Shown here: piece after piece, positions 8,137-16,516 of the stretch | How positions within the stretch are numbered: the stretch's first letter is position 1 | Layout: every line of letters starts with the position of its first letter | NCBI RefSeq assembly: GCF_016595155.1 | Contig: NZ_JAENGP010000001.1 | Coordinates: 124,001 to 188,000, forward strand | Reading direction: 5' to 3' | DNA length: 64,000 nt | Source: Advenella mandrilli | Lineage (GTDB): Bacteria > Pseudomonadota > Gammaproteobacteria > Burkholderiales > Burkholderiaceae_B | Notes under the pieces: generated by a model | Seen by the model: the letters and a program-made list of their open reading frames with translations, nothing else | The model's database searches: none | Told to the model about the DNA's origin: nothing | Made by a program: the position numbers and the translations under genes

Positions 8137-8166
8137 AAAAAATCAGCCCTGAATACAGGGCTGATT
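8137..8166 (-). terminator. Rho-independent terminator of the MHS transporter gene
   Basis: A perfect 11-bp stem (8141-8151 with 8156-8166, AATCAGCCCTG) and a four-base loop are followed on the minus strand by a T run (A run at 8137-8142). It lies 40 bases past the stop of the transporter gene. The rest of the gap 7901-8205 is AT-rich and holds only this and the IS-like palindrome. Confidence 0.8.
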
Positions 8167-8205
8167 AAAGTCAAGGGAAATAGATGGGTTTTATTTATTA
8201 TTCAA

Positions 8206-9585
8206 TTAACTGGCGCTTACTTTACCAAGACTGACAGCCGGTTTGGCATCGGGTTCCGGTTCGGTATGATAGCGACGCAACGGTTTGTTGGCGGTTTCTG
8301 GCATTAAAACAGTGACCCAGAAAAAGCACAGTACGGCTACTACGGTTACGTAAAATGCGGGTGCCAGATAGCTGCCTGTTTGTGCGGTCAACCAGATGGC
8401 CAGATAAGGGGCCGTACCACCAAAAATCGCAAATGTGATGTTGTAGCACATGCTGGATGCGGTATAACGCATATCGGTTGGGAACATTTCAGACAGCAAG
8501 GTAGCGGCCACGACGCTGGCTGCAACCTGCCCAATACCGATAATCAGCATACCGGCAATAGCGGCTTCCAATGTGGCACCATTGCTAACGACCATGTAGG
8601 CAGGAATGGTGAACAAAGCATGCCAGATCGCGGCAAATTGCATCATTTTACGGCGGCCAATTTTATCAGAGATAATACCGGCAATCGGGGTTAGGGCTGT
8701 CACGAATAGCAGGGCAACCATACTGGCTGTTAAGGATTGTGCTGGAGACAAGCCAATAACGGTACGCAGGAAGGTGTTCATGTAGGTTGAGAAAATATAG
8801 AATGACAGCGCATAAAGCACCACAAATCCACCCAGTTTCACAATATTGCGACCTTCTGCCTTGTATACCTGGGAAGCTGTGTAGCTGACCTGGCCTTTTT
8901 TCTCGGCACGCATTTGCTGGAACTCTGGTGATTCAGACAAATGATCACGAATGAAAAAGGCAACAACACCCATTGGAACGGCCAACAGGAAAATCGTACG
9001 CCAGCCCCATGCCCCCATGGCTTCTGGACCTATGATGGCGACCAGACCGGCACTAATACCTGCTGCCAGGGCAAAGGCAAAATAAGTGGCCGCTGACATC
9101 GCCCAAGCATAAGAGTTGCGTTTTTTCATGGGACTGTGTTCAACGGTATAAATGGTGGCGCCGGTATACTCACCACCTGCCGACAGCCCCTGGATACAGC
9201 GGATAATAATCAGTAAAACAGGCGCCCAGATACCAATGCTTTCATAGGTTGGGATCAGGCCAATGGCAGCGGTAGAACCTGACATTAGCAATACGGTTAA
9301 AGCCAGGATTTTTTTACGTCCAACCCTGTCACCCAGTTTGCCAAAGTAAATGCCTCCTATGGGCCTTACAATAAACGATACTAAAAACACCGCAAAAGTA
9401 GCCAGTAAACCAGCCATTTTGTCTTCGGTTGGAAAGAAATTCTGTGCAATATAAACGGCCATATAGCCAAATAAGGCAAAGTCAAACCATTCAACGACAG
9501 TACCTGCCGCTGAACCCATCATTACCTTCTTAATGTGGCTGGTATCGGTAGGTTCCGATGTCGCCACAGTCGCTTCCTGTTGCAT
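8206..9585 (-). CDS. MFS transporter, metabolite:H+ symporter (MHS) family
   Basis: The 459-residue protein has the MHS-family pattern of ProP, KgtP and ShiA: SAAGTVVEWFDFALFGY near residues 25-41, the loop motif GKLGDRVGRKK after TM2, and CIQGLSAGGEYTGATIY in TM4, followed by a long set of hydrophobic helices. The substrate is probably a carboxylate or similar small metabolite brought in with protons; it cannot be named from sequence. The start at 9585 has a strong AGGAGAC site. A LysR gene diverges from it, with a shared 317-base control region that holds a paired inverted sequence (9703-9715 and 9840-9852). Confidence 0.88.
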   Translation of the reverse strand: MQQEATVATSEPTDTSHIKKVMMGSAAGTVVEWFDFALFGYMAVYIAQNFFPTEDKMAGLLATFAVFLVSFIVRPIGGIYFGKLGDRVGRKKILALTVLLMSGSTAAIGLIPTYESIGIWAPVLLIIIRCIQGLSAGGEYTGATIYTVEHSPMKKRNSYAWAMSAATYFAFALAAGISAGLVAIIGPEAMGAWGWRTIFLLAVPMGVVAFFIRDHLSESPEFQQMRAEKKGQVSYTASQVYKAEGRNIVKLGGFVVLYALSFYIFSTYMNTFLRTVIGLSPAQSLTASMVALLFVTALTPIAGIISDKIGRRKMMQFAAIWHALFTIPAYMVVSNGATLEAAIAGMLIIGIGQVAASVVAATLLSEMFPTDMRYTASSMCYNITFAIFGGTAPYLAIWLTAQTGSYLAPAFYVTVVAVLCFFWVTVLMPETANKPLRRYHTEPEPDAKPAVSLGKVSAS

Positions 9586-9702
9586 ACTTATGTCTCCTCA
9601 AGTATTGGAATTATCGTGTGTTCAAAATAAACCCCTGTGGGGTGTTGGTTTTTTTATTGTTTATCAACTTATGATTATCGTTATTAAAATTGATCCAAAA
9701 AT

Positions 9703-9852
9703 CGAATAGTGAATACTAAACGATTGGAACAGGATAGGTATCTCCTTTTTTTTGAGTGTGTCTTAATAAATTTAAAATATTTTATTGTTATGCCTTATTA
9801 CGCATAAACAGTAAACTAATACGCTGCCAATGGTTTGTCTATTCACTATTCG
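9703..9852. promoter_or_regulatory. Divergent control region with a paired operator-like sequence
   Basis: The 13-base sequence CGAATAGTGAATA at 9703-9715 returns as its exact reverse complement at 9840-9852. The left copy faces the transporter gene and the right copy faces the LysR gene. Each contains ATTC-ACT-ATTC on one strand. Two mirror-image sites between divergent genes suit a LysR-type regulator acting on both promoters. This is the only notable structure in the 317-base gap. Confidence 0.4.
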
Positions 9853-9902
9853 CACGGTATTATTGATCGAAATGTTATTAATGATGAGAATGGAGTTGAA
9901 CC

Positions 9903-10823
9903 ATGAGTCCTGTGCGCTTTGATCTGCATCACTTACGAGCTTTTAAAATGGTTGCCGAACAATTGCATTTTAAAAAAGCAGCAGAGCTTCTGCACATTAC
10001 CCAGCCAGGCTTGACGCGTATTATCAAGGCGCTTGAAGAGGCTTTACAGGTCGAGCTGTTTGAACGCAGTACCCGGCACGTTAAGCTGACTGCCGCCGGC
10101 TTTCTGTTTTTGCAGGAAACCGAACAGGTTTTCATTCATTTGGAGCGGGGTATTGAACTGGCCCAAAAAGCCAAATTCGGCGATATCGGCCATTTAATCA
10201 TTGCCTATAATGATTATGCGATTCAGGATGTCTTGCCCAATACGCTGGAACACTTCAGACAACAATATCCCAACATTACAACCGATCTTCTTTATATGCC
10301 AACCCAAGAGCAAATTCAGGGACTGCAACAAGGAAGCCTTGATTTGGGATTCGGCTTTGCTTTTTCCGATGATCCGGAAGAACTGGGTGTCCAGTGGAAA
10401 CCGGTGTTTCAGGATGATCCCGTTGTGCTATTGCAGAAAGATCATTCTTTGGCGGGGCGTAAAGTCATTTCACTGGCGGATCTGGCCAATGAGCGTTTTG
10501 TGGTTGGTTCTAAAAATCACTGGCAGGTATGGCGACGTTATTTTTATTCCTTATGCCGTCATGCCGGGTTTCACCCAAATATCGTACAGGAAGCCAGTAC
10601 CATCACCGGTATTATGAGCCTGGTGGCGGCTCATATGGGGATTGCCATTTTGTCGCAATCATTGCGCAAATATGTACACAGGGATTTGGTTGCTATTGAT
10701 CTGGCTTTGTCAGGGCAATATCCGCAATCGTTCATTAGCATTATGTGGCAGGAAACCAATATTAATCCTTGTGTGCCTTTGTTTATCCAGAACATTTCTC
10801 CAGGCCTTATGGCACATTCGTAA
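9903..10823 (+). CDS. LysR-family transcriptional regulator
   Basis: The 306-residue protein has the N-terminal winged helix-turn-helix typical of LysR (DLHHLRAFKMVAEQLHFKKA, then LHITQPGLTRIIKALEEAL, residues about 6-46). An effector-binding domain with the periplasmic-binding-protein fold follows. It starts at ATG 9903 with GGAG about ten bases upstream. It is divergent from the MHS transporter gene and probably controls it, with the transported compound or a product as a likely effector. That link is inferred from position and the paired sites between the genes. Confidence 0.9.
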   Translation: MSPVRFDLHHLRAFKMVAEQLHFKKAAELLHITQPGLTRIIKALEEALQVELFERSTRHVKLTAAGFLFLQETEQVFIHLERGIELAQKAKFGDIGHLIIAYNDYAIQDVLPNTLEHFRQQYPNITTDLLYMPTQEQIQGLQQGSLDLGFGFAFSDDPEELGVQWKPVFQDDPVVLLQKDHSLAGRKVISLADLANERFVVGSKNHWQVWRRYFYSLCRHAGFHPNIVQEASTITGIMSLVAAHMGIAILSQSLRKYVHRDLVAIDLALSGQYPQSFISIMWQETNINPCVPLFIQNISPGLMAHS

Positions 10824-10928
10824 TCAGCATATTGAAAATGAGTATTTCTCATTGATGCTTGATGAACGGTCATGATTGAGTATTGATTATTTTGCTACAT
10901 TGTCATTTTCAAATTCAGATTGTTTGTC

Positions 10929-11333
10929 ATGAGTACACCTGAAATACAGTTTAGCTTTGATCATGTCATGCTGCGGATATTGGATCTGGAACGATCCCTT
11001 GCGTTTTATCGGGATATTCTGGGCATGAAGGTGCTGCGCCATATGGAATATGAGTCGGGCAGGTTTACCAATGTTTTTCTCAGCTTTAATGAAAACACGG
11101 AATCCAGCCTTGAGTTGACCTATAACTGGGACCGGCAGGACGTTTATGAAAAAGGCCAGGCTTTCGGGCATCTGGCGCTCATGGTAAGTGATATACACAA
11201 ATCGGTGGAAAAGCTGGCGCAATGCGGTGTCAGAATCAAGACACCGCCCAAGAAAATGAATCACGGGCAACGCATTATTGCGTTTGTGCTTGATCCCGAT
11301 GATTATTTGATTGAATTGATAGAACCGGTTTGA
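10929..11333 (+). CDS. gloA: Lactoylglutathione lyase (glyoxalase I)
   Basis: I chose the ATG at 10929, giving 134 residues; a TTG three codons upstream is also open. The single-domain chain matches glyoxalase I of the VOC superfamily. It has DHVMLRILDLERSLAFY at the start and all four metal ligands in place: His in DHVML, Glu in SLELTY, His in FGHLAL and Glu in LIELIE. The enzyme turns the hemithioacetal of methylglyoxal and glutathione into S-lactoylglutathione. Its 3' end overlaps the 3' end of the convergent fumarylacetoacetase gene by 31 bases. Confidence 0.85.
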   Translation: MSTPEIQFSFDHVMLRILDLERSLAFYRDILGMKVLRHMEYESGRFTNVFLSFNENTESSLELTYNWDRQDVYEKGQAFGHLALMVSDIHKSVEKLAQCGVRIKTPPKKMNHGQRIIAFVLDPDDYLIELIEPV

Positions 11334-12610
11334 GTTATTTTGCTTGATAGGTGATTCGCCGGCAGGATCTGACCGGATACCTGGCCAAAACCGATTTTCA
11401 GGCCATTGACGCTGGCGCTGCCATTGAAGGTTACGGAATCACCGTCCTCCAGAAAGCGGCGATGCACGTCATCGGCCAGTGACAGTGGCTGTGTGCCGTT
11501 TTTGCTCATTTCAAGCAGGCAGCCTAGAGAGTCGGGCGTTGTGCCGCTGATCGTGCCGCTGCCCAACAGGTCTCCGGTACGCAGGTTGCAGCCCCCACTG
11601 GTATGATGGGCAATCTGCTGAGCAAAACTCCAGTACAGGTGACGGACATTGCTTGTTGAAACGGTGACAGGCTTGCCACCTGACGGTTGAATCTGTACCG
11701 TCAGGCCAATGTCAAAAGAGCGATGGCGGCGGGTTTGCAAATAGGGCAGGACTGGCGGATTTTGGGCTGGAAGTTCAACCGAAGCCGGCTCCAGTGCATC
11801 CAATGGAACGACCCAGGGCGAGATGGAGCTGGCAAAGGCCTTTGACTGGAATGGGCCTAAGGGGACATATTCCCAGCGTTGTACGTCACGCGCGCTCCAG
11901 TCATTAAGCAGGACCAGACCGAAAATATGCGCTTCGGCGCTGTCTGCCTCAAGCGGTTCGCCAAGTTCCGTTCCCGTGCCTATGAAAACCCCGACCTCAA
12001 GTTCGAAGTCCAGGGTTTTGGTGGGCTCCCAGGCGGGCATGCCAGTTTCCCCGGGTGGCAATTGGCCATTGGGCCGGCGTACAGGCGTGCCGCTGACAAC
12101 AATGCTGCTTGCTCGCCCATTATAGGCAATGGGCATATGCATCCAATTGGGCGGCAGGGCATTGTCGGGACCACGAAACAGGACGCCACAATTGTAGGCG
12201 TGGTTTCTGGATGCATAAAAATCAGTATATTCGCTAATCAGGAAAGGCAAATGCAATGTGCAGTCCTGGAGAGGAATCAGGGCTTGCTCACGAATCGGAT
12301 CTTCTGCCAGGCTGGAGCCTTCTTCAAGCAGGCCGGCAAGGGTTTCACGCAATGAAGTCCATGCGTCACGTCCGGTAGCGGCCAGGGCATTGAGTGAAGC
12401 CTGGCTGAATATCTCCGCTGGCAGGCAGGGCAGCCATCCTTCCCGTGCCAGCAAAGCCAGATCCAGGACACGGTTCCCAATCGCCACGCCTGCCCGGGGG
12501 GAAGGTTGCGTTGCGGTGCTGAATATGCCGTAGGGCAGGTTTTGCAATGGAAACTCGCTTTGGCGTGCACCGGGTACAAAAGAGTTTCTGTTGCTGTCAA
12601 TAATATACAT
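11303..12610 (-). CDS. Fumarylacetoacetase
   Basis: The 435-residue protein has the usual length and full pattern of fumarylacetoacetate hydrolase: DFYASRNHAYNCGVLFRGP, then the Ca-binding glutamates in LDFELEVGVF, then LNDWSARDVQRWEYVPLGPF, then GTISGTTPDSLGCLLE. The N-terminal SH3-like domain is present. It cleaves fumarylacetoacetate to fumarate and acetoacetate in the last step of homogentisate breakdown. No homogentisate dioxygenase is in this window. It is the last gene of an apparent operon GntR-Bug-3-hydroxyacyl-CoA dehydrogenase-fumarylacetoacetase, so a related diketo acid from another pathway is also possible. Confidence 0.85.
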   Translation of the reverse strand: MYIIDSNRNSFVPGARQSEFPLQNLPYGIFSTATQPSPRAGVAIGNRVLDLALLAREGWLPCLPAEIFSQASLNALAATGRDAWTSLRETLAGLLEEGSSLAEDPIREQALIPLQDCTLHLPFLISEYTDFYASRNHAYNCGVLFRGPDNALPPNWMHMPIAYNGRASSIVVSGTPVRRPNGQLPPGETGMPAWEPTKTLDFELEVGVFIGTGTELGEPLEADSAEAHIFGLVLLNDWSARDVQRWEYVPLGPFQSKAFASSISPWVVPLDALEPASVELPAQNPPVLPYLQTRRHRSFDIGLTVQIQPSGGKPVTVSTSNVRHLYWSFAQQIAHHTSGGCNLRTGDLLGSGTISGTTPDSLGCLLEMSKNGTQPLSLADDVHRRFLEDGDSVTFNGSASVNGLKIGFGQVSGQILPANHLSSKITQTGSINSIK

Positions 12611-12668
12611 ATCAGAGAATTCCAGTGAAGGATCAATAAGGAAAAAACAGGAAGCCTATGAGGCTGTT

Positions 12669-13688
12669 TCAGCGGACCGGTCGCGGACCGTCAACATACT
12701 CTCCCAGCGCTTCCAGCACGCGATAAAGGTGCCGGTCACGTTCCTGCTGCATTTCCAGGGAGGAGCGTCCCTGATAGTCGAAGAAGCCGGCGCCGGTACC
12801 GACCCCAAGCCTGCCTTCATTGACCCTGTCCTGCAAATATTTGGGCACGGCCTCGAAAGGCGGATCGGTAAAATCAGGATCCTGGAAATTGCGTACGCTC
12901 AGATTAAGGTTCGTGAAGTCGTAGCGTTGCAAAACGCCCAGAACCTGCATACGGGGGGCAATGCTTGCCCTGACCGCAATATCCAGATCTTCAGGGCTGA
13001 TGACGCCCGATTCAAGCAGGTAGAAAATCTCGCGTCCGAGCAGACGCTGGAGACGGTTGATGACAAAACCGTTGATCATCTTGTTCAGGCGTACCGGTAC
13101 CTTGCCAATGTTTTTCAGGATATCGATGGTTTCCGTTACGAGCCGGTCAGTGTTGCCGCCATCACCCACCACCTCTACCAGCGGGACGATATGAGCCGGA
13201 GCGAACCAGTGTGCCACCAGCAGACGGCCTGCCATGTCGGGTTCGATCAGTTCAAAAACATTCAATGTGGAAGTGTTGCTCCAGATAACGGTATGCGGCT
13301 TTGCCAGTTTTTGTACGGTCTGGAAAACGGCTTGCTTGATTTCTTTTTTTTCGGATACCGCCTCTATGACCAGGTCGGCTTGCGCAACCGTGTCTTCAAT
13401 GCCTACCCGAGCGTCCACGCGTTCAATGATTTGTCTGGCCTGTGTGTCATCCAGCAAGCCTTCGCTGACTTTCAGGGCAACACTGTCACGAAGCGAGGCC
13501 ATGCCTTTGTCCAGGTTTTCCGGAGAAATTTCGCACATCGTGACACGATATCCGGCTTCGGCAAAAACCAGAGCAATGCCGGGACCCATGATGCCGGCAC
13601 CCAGTACGGCCACTTTGCTGGTGGCGGGATTGAAGGGCTGGCTGTTCAGGGTAAGGGTGTTTGTAGGATTCATCACTTGCTTATTCAT
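12669..13688 (-). CDS. 3-hydroxyacyl-CoA dehydrogenase family protein
   Basis: The 339-residue protein has the NAD-binding motif VAVLGAGIMGPGIALVFAEAG (residues about 26-46), the catalytic histidine in LVAHWFAPAH and the partner asparagine in MINGFVINRLQ. This is the two-domain form without a fused hydratase. Such enzymes oxidise 3-hydroxyacyl-CoA with NAD+; relatives act on free hydroxy acids such as L-gulonate. Its start overlaps the end of the Bug receptor gene by eight bases, so it is translated with that operon. An internal ATG five codons later is a possible alternative start. Confidence 0.8.
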   Translation of the reverse strand: MNKQVMNPTNTLTLNSQPFNPATSKVAVLGAGIMGPGIALVFAEAGYRVTMCEISPENLDKGMASLRDSVALKVSEGLLDDTQARQIIERVDARVGIEDTVAQADLVIEAVSEKKEIKQAVFQTVQKLAKPHTVIWSNTSTLNVFELIEPDMAGRLLVAHWFAPAHIVPLVEVVGDGGNTDRLVTETIDILKNIGKVPVRLNKMINGFVINRLQRLLGREIFYLLESGVISPEDLDIAVRASIAPRMQVLGVLQRYDFTNLNLSVRNFQDPDFTDPPFEAVPKYLQDRVNEGRLGVGTGAGFFDYQGRSSLEMQQERDRHLYRVLEALGEYVDGPRPVR

Positions 13689-14655
13689 CTTTCAGTCGAT
13701 TGATAATTTCTTTTTCGTTGGTAAAAGTCTGTTTGGCCCATTCGGTATAGTCCTGATGGTTGCGGTAAGACAGTTCAATGCCAAGGGGGCGTGCTTTTTC
13801 AATGAATGCCGGGTCTTGTATGGTTTCTTCCACCGCTTTTGCCAGTTTGGCCACAACGTCAGGGTTCATGCCGGCGGGTCCGCCGATTCCCAGGGGAGAC
13901 AGCATTTCCACATTGAAGCCGCGTTCCTTGAGTGTGGGCGTGTCAGGAAAATCGGGTGAGCGTTCCGCTCCCGCTACAGCCAGGACACGCACTTGCCCGT
14001 TTTCCACGAAAGGCAGGATGGTGCTGGTGGCGCTGATAATATTGACATGGTCGCCAAGCAGGGCCGTGATGGCATCCGAGTCGCCTTTGTATGGAATGAA
14101 TGTCCAGTCGAGGCCGGCTTCACGGCCCAGTTCCGTCATGGCCAGATGGTTGGAGCTGTATTGCGCGGAAGCGGCATAACTGTATTTGCCGGGATTGTTT
14201 TTGGCGTCTTCTACCAGTTCTTCAATGCTTTGCCAGGGTGATTTGGCCGGTACGGCAATCACATAAGTATAGTTCGAGACAGAGGCGATCCAGGTCAAGT
14301 CTTGCAACGGATCATATTTGACCTTGACCAGATAGGGCTGGCGCAATACGGACAGGGGTAGCAAAGACAGGCTGTAGCCGTCAGGCTTCTGGTTTTTCAT
14401 GTGCATGGCACCCATGGTGCCGTTGGCGCCCGCTTTGTATTCAATCACGATATTGCCCTCCAGGCGTTTGCCCGCATGGTCGGCAAGCAAGCGGGCCAAG
14501 GCGTCGGTATTGCCGCCTGGCGAATAGGGCACGATCAGGGAAATGGGTTGTTTGGGGTAGTCGGTTGCGGCATGCGTTGTTGTGGCAGTAAACAGTGCAA
14601 GCAGGGTGCATGCGGAAAGGGCGTGCAGGTGCCGGAAGGTTTTGTGTGTTTTCAT
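13681..14655 (-). CDS. Bug-family tripartite tricarboxylate transporter substrate-binding protein
   Basis: The 324-residue protein starts with a signal peptide ending THAA. It shows the Bug hallmark YPKQPISLIVPYSPGGNTDALAR (about 32-54) followed by NGTMGAMHMKNQKPDGY. Bug proteins are periplasmic binding proteins for carboxylates, amides or vitamins, greatly expanded in Alcaligenaceae. No TctA/TctB membrane genes accompany it here, as is common for these receptors. It lies second in the GntR-led operon, 18 bases after the regulator gene, so it probably binds the compound degraded by the two enzymes downstream. Confidence 0.9.
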   Translation of the reverse strand: MKTHKTFRHLHALSACTLLALFTATTTHAATDYPKQPISLIVPYSPGGNTDALARLLADHAGKRLEGNIVIEYKAGANGTMGAMHMKNQKPDGYSLSLLPLSVLRQPYLVKVKYDPLQDLTWIASVSNYTYVIAVPAKSPWQSIEELVEDAKNNPGKYSYAASAQYSSNHLAMTELGREAGLDWTFIPYKGDSDAITALLGDHVNIISATSTILPFVENGQVRVLAVAGAERSPDFPDTPTLKERGFNVEMLSPLGIGGPAGMNPDVVAKLAKAVEETIQDPAFIEKARPLGIELSYRNHQDYTEWAKQTFTNEKEIINRLKDE

Positions 14656-14673
14656 ATTGTCTCCAGATAGGGG

Positions 14674-15423
14674 TCAAGGGAAGAGGTCAAGCTCCAGTTT
14701 CAGATAACGTGCGTCATAGTCAACACGGGACCAGTAAATCAATACTTTGTCCTTGTTATAGATGCGCCGGACAATTTGTGCGATCGGTGAACCGATCGGG
14801 ATGTGCAAATGGCTGGCGGTGTCTTCGTTTGCGGAAATGACGGTGATGGTTTGGTGGCCGCTCGCCAGCAGGTTTTCTGCATGGTTACCCAGTACGGAAA
14901 TGATGGATTGTTGCTGGATCAGGTCTTTCAGCTCTCCGTAAAGACCGGCTTCCAGGTAAACCCGGCTGACGCATACGCTGATATTGCGCCGGCTGTAAAC
15001 GCGCCGCAGGCCCTGATAACGGCTGGCAACGGTACCTTCAACCAGGCATTCTTCCGGCAATGCTTGCGGTTCTGGTGCCAGGCATTCCAGTTCCAGTGGT
15101 TTGTTCAGGTTGCCGCGCGCAATCAGTTCGGCCCAGCTGGCGCCAATTTCAAAGCGGGGCAACCGGCAATCGGGCAAGGCTTTGACAAAAGTACCTTTGC
15201 CACGGGAACTCACCAGCAAGCCTTCTTGCTCAAGTTCGGTAATGGCCGTTCTTACTGTTACCCGTCCCACTCCGAATTCCCGCATCAGGATTTCAATGGT
15301 GGGAATCTGCTCGCCGCAAGGCCACAGACCATTCTCAATGCGAAGGCGAAAGATAGTGGCCAGCTGCAGATAGATGGGTTGTTTGCTTTTTGACCAGTCG
15401 AAGGGTTTATTTAAAAGACTCAT
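14674..15423 (-). CDS. GntR-family regulator with UTRA ligand domain (HutC subfamily)
   Basis: The 249-residue protein has the GntR winged helix at the N-terminus (QPIYLQLATIFRLRIENGLW, IPTIEILMREFGVGRVTVRTAI, TELEQEGLLVSSRGKGTFV; residues about 15-79). A UTRA effector domain follows (RYQGLRRVYSR, SRVYLEAG, IYNKDKVLIYWSRVDYDARY). It is the first gene of a minus-strand operon and probably represses it until a catabolic intermediate binds. I see no convincing operator in the bases just upstream of its start. The ribosome site is weak. Confidence 0.88.
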   Translation of the reverse strand: MSLLNKPFDWSKSKQPIYLQLATIFRLRIENGLWPCGEQIPTIEILMREFGVGRVTVRTAITELEQEGLLVSSRGKGTFVKALPDCRLPRFEIGASWAELIARGNLNKPLELECLAPEPQALPEECLVEGTVASRYQGLRRVYSRRNISVCVSRVYLEAGLYGELKDLIQQQSIISVLGNHAENLLASGHQTITVISANEDTASHLHIPIGSPIAQIVRRIYNKDKVLIYWSRVDYDARYLKLELDLFP

Positions 15424-15588
15424 AGTTCTATAATTGGGACTTTAGGTTAAATTGTAAGGGTATTCGGGATGGGATTGCGATAGGTATAAACCCTGATCCG
15501 GTTAATGTGAGGCGGCTGTCAATGTTATTGCGAGCGTGGGCAAGAGAACCTGGCAGGCCGGGCAGGGCTGTGCAAGTCCGGTTTTGGT

Positions 15589-15807
15589 TTAGTGAGTACG
15601 GGAGCCCTGCTCGCCAAGGGCAAGTAAAATGCCGCATGAATCGGTTGTGGCAGCAATCGTGCATTGCCGGCGCAATTCGGTCAAGTGCTGTTTGAGCAAG
15701 GTCAGTTCTTTAAGGCGGGTTTCCACGGCGTGAATATGTTCGTTCAGCAGGGTATTGACGTCGCAACAGCTTTCACTGTGTGTGTCGCGCAACTGCAGCA
15801 GGGTTTC
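15589..15807 (-). pseudogene. MerR-family CadR/PbrR-like regulator, C-terminal remnant
   Basis: The minus-strand frame begins mid-protein at LETLLQLRDTHSESCCDVN, continues with LLNEHIHAVETRLKELTLL and ends DSCGILLALGEQGSRTH. This is the dimerisation helix and metal-binding loop of CadR/PbrR-type MerR regulators, with Cys pairs in ESCCDVN and DSCGIL. The whole helix-turn-helix half is missing and a stop lies just upstream, so no working regulator can be made. The cadA-like remnant diverges immediately next to it, as in a normal cadR-cadA pair. Confidence 0.75.
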
Positions 15808-15835
15808 TAATGTCCTTTATAGACAGGAGAAATTT

Positions 15836-16056
15836 ATGCGAATTCATAATGAATCAATGCCAAGAGAGGGCAGTGGCAGCAGGCATATCATGCAGGTAGA
15901 AGGCATGACTGCGCCAGTTGCGTGGCTAAAATTGAAACGGCTTTGCAGCGTATGCCGGGTGTTTCTGACTTTCAGCTTAATTTTGCGGCAGAAAAACTGG
16001 AACTGACGCTGTCCTCCGATTCGGCTACCAGGAAAAGTGTACTAGCTCAAACATGA
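15836..16056 (+). pseudogene. P1B-type heavy-metal ATPase (CadA/ZntA-like), frameshifted N-terminal remnant
   Basis: From ATG 15836, with AGGAGA upstream, the frame reads a metal-binding domain start up to EGMT at about 15910. The metal site continues in another frame: CASCVAKIETALQRMPGVSD then FQLNFAAEKLELTL, ending at TGA 16054. Joining the frames restores a full HMA domain (GMTCASC), so one base has been lost. The membrane and ATPase parts are gone. This is the start of a Cd/Zn/Pb efflux ATPase whose regulator remnant lies divergent on its left. Confidence 0.75.
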
Positions 16057-16072
16057 CCTTGCATGAACTGGT

Positions 16073-16270
16073 TTAATTCAGCGCTTCCTTGGCCGCTTCT
16101 TCTGGCGTCAATCCGTTGTAGAATTGATCGGTAAACCATTCGGCCTGTTCTTCGATATGGTCTTGCGCTTCGCGCAAGGTTGCGCCTGCTTTTACCAAAA
16201 AGCCTTCAACTTCAATACACCATTCGATTAATGCCACTTCGTCTGGATCGGGCATGCTTTTCTTGTTCAT
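16073..16270 (-). CDS. Small acidic conserved-looking protein of unknown function
   Basis: The 65-residue product (MNKKSMPDPDEVALIEWCIE...) has AAAGGAAAA before its ATG, a good ribosome site, and an acidic helical composition with two Trp. It has no signal peptide or membrane segment. I do not recognise a family. It is flanked by the metal ATPase remnant and, divergently, the ABC-F gene. The 246-base gap to that gene contains an extended -10 box, TGCTACAAT, at 16382-16390 facing the ABC-F gene. Confidence 0.5.
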   Translation of the reverse strand: MNKKSMPDPDEVALIEWCIEVEGFLVKAGATLREAQDHIEEQAEWFTDQFYNGLTPEEAAKEALN

Positions 16271-16516
16271 GTTTTTCCTTTGCTTGAACGTACACTATGT
16301 TTGTCAGGGTGCCACACAATAAATGCAGCGTTAATATTAAGCATCTATATCATACAGAATATATGGAATAAAACGTTCGTATGCTACAATTTATGCACTT
16401 TTTGCGCAGTATTTTCCTCTTTGCAGATCAAGCACTTCGTTCTGTCATCTCCCGTTTAAATTCCAGCCGCTCTGGCTTGGGTTTTTTGCTCACCTGAAAA
16501 TAAAGATCTACCCTTA

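Noticed and set aside
8107-8307. Small plus-strand open frame
   Set aside because: It runs through the transporter gene's terminator and into antisense of its coding sequence.
12591-13703. 370-codon plus-strand open frame
   Set aside because: It is the mirror of the 3-hydroxyacyl-CoA dehydrogenase gene, which has clear NAD-binding and catalytic motifs on the minus strand.
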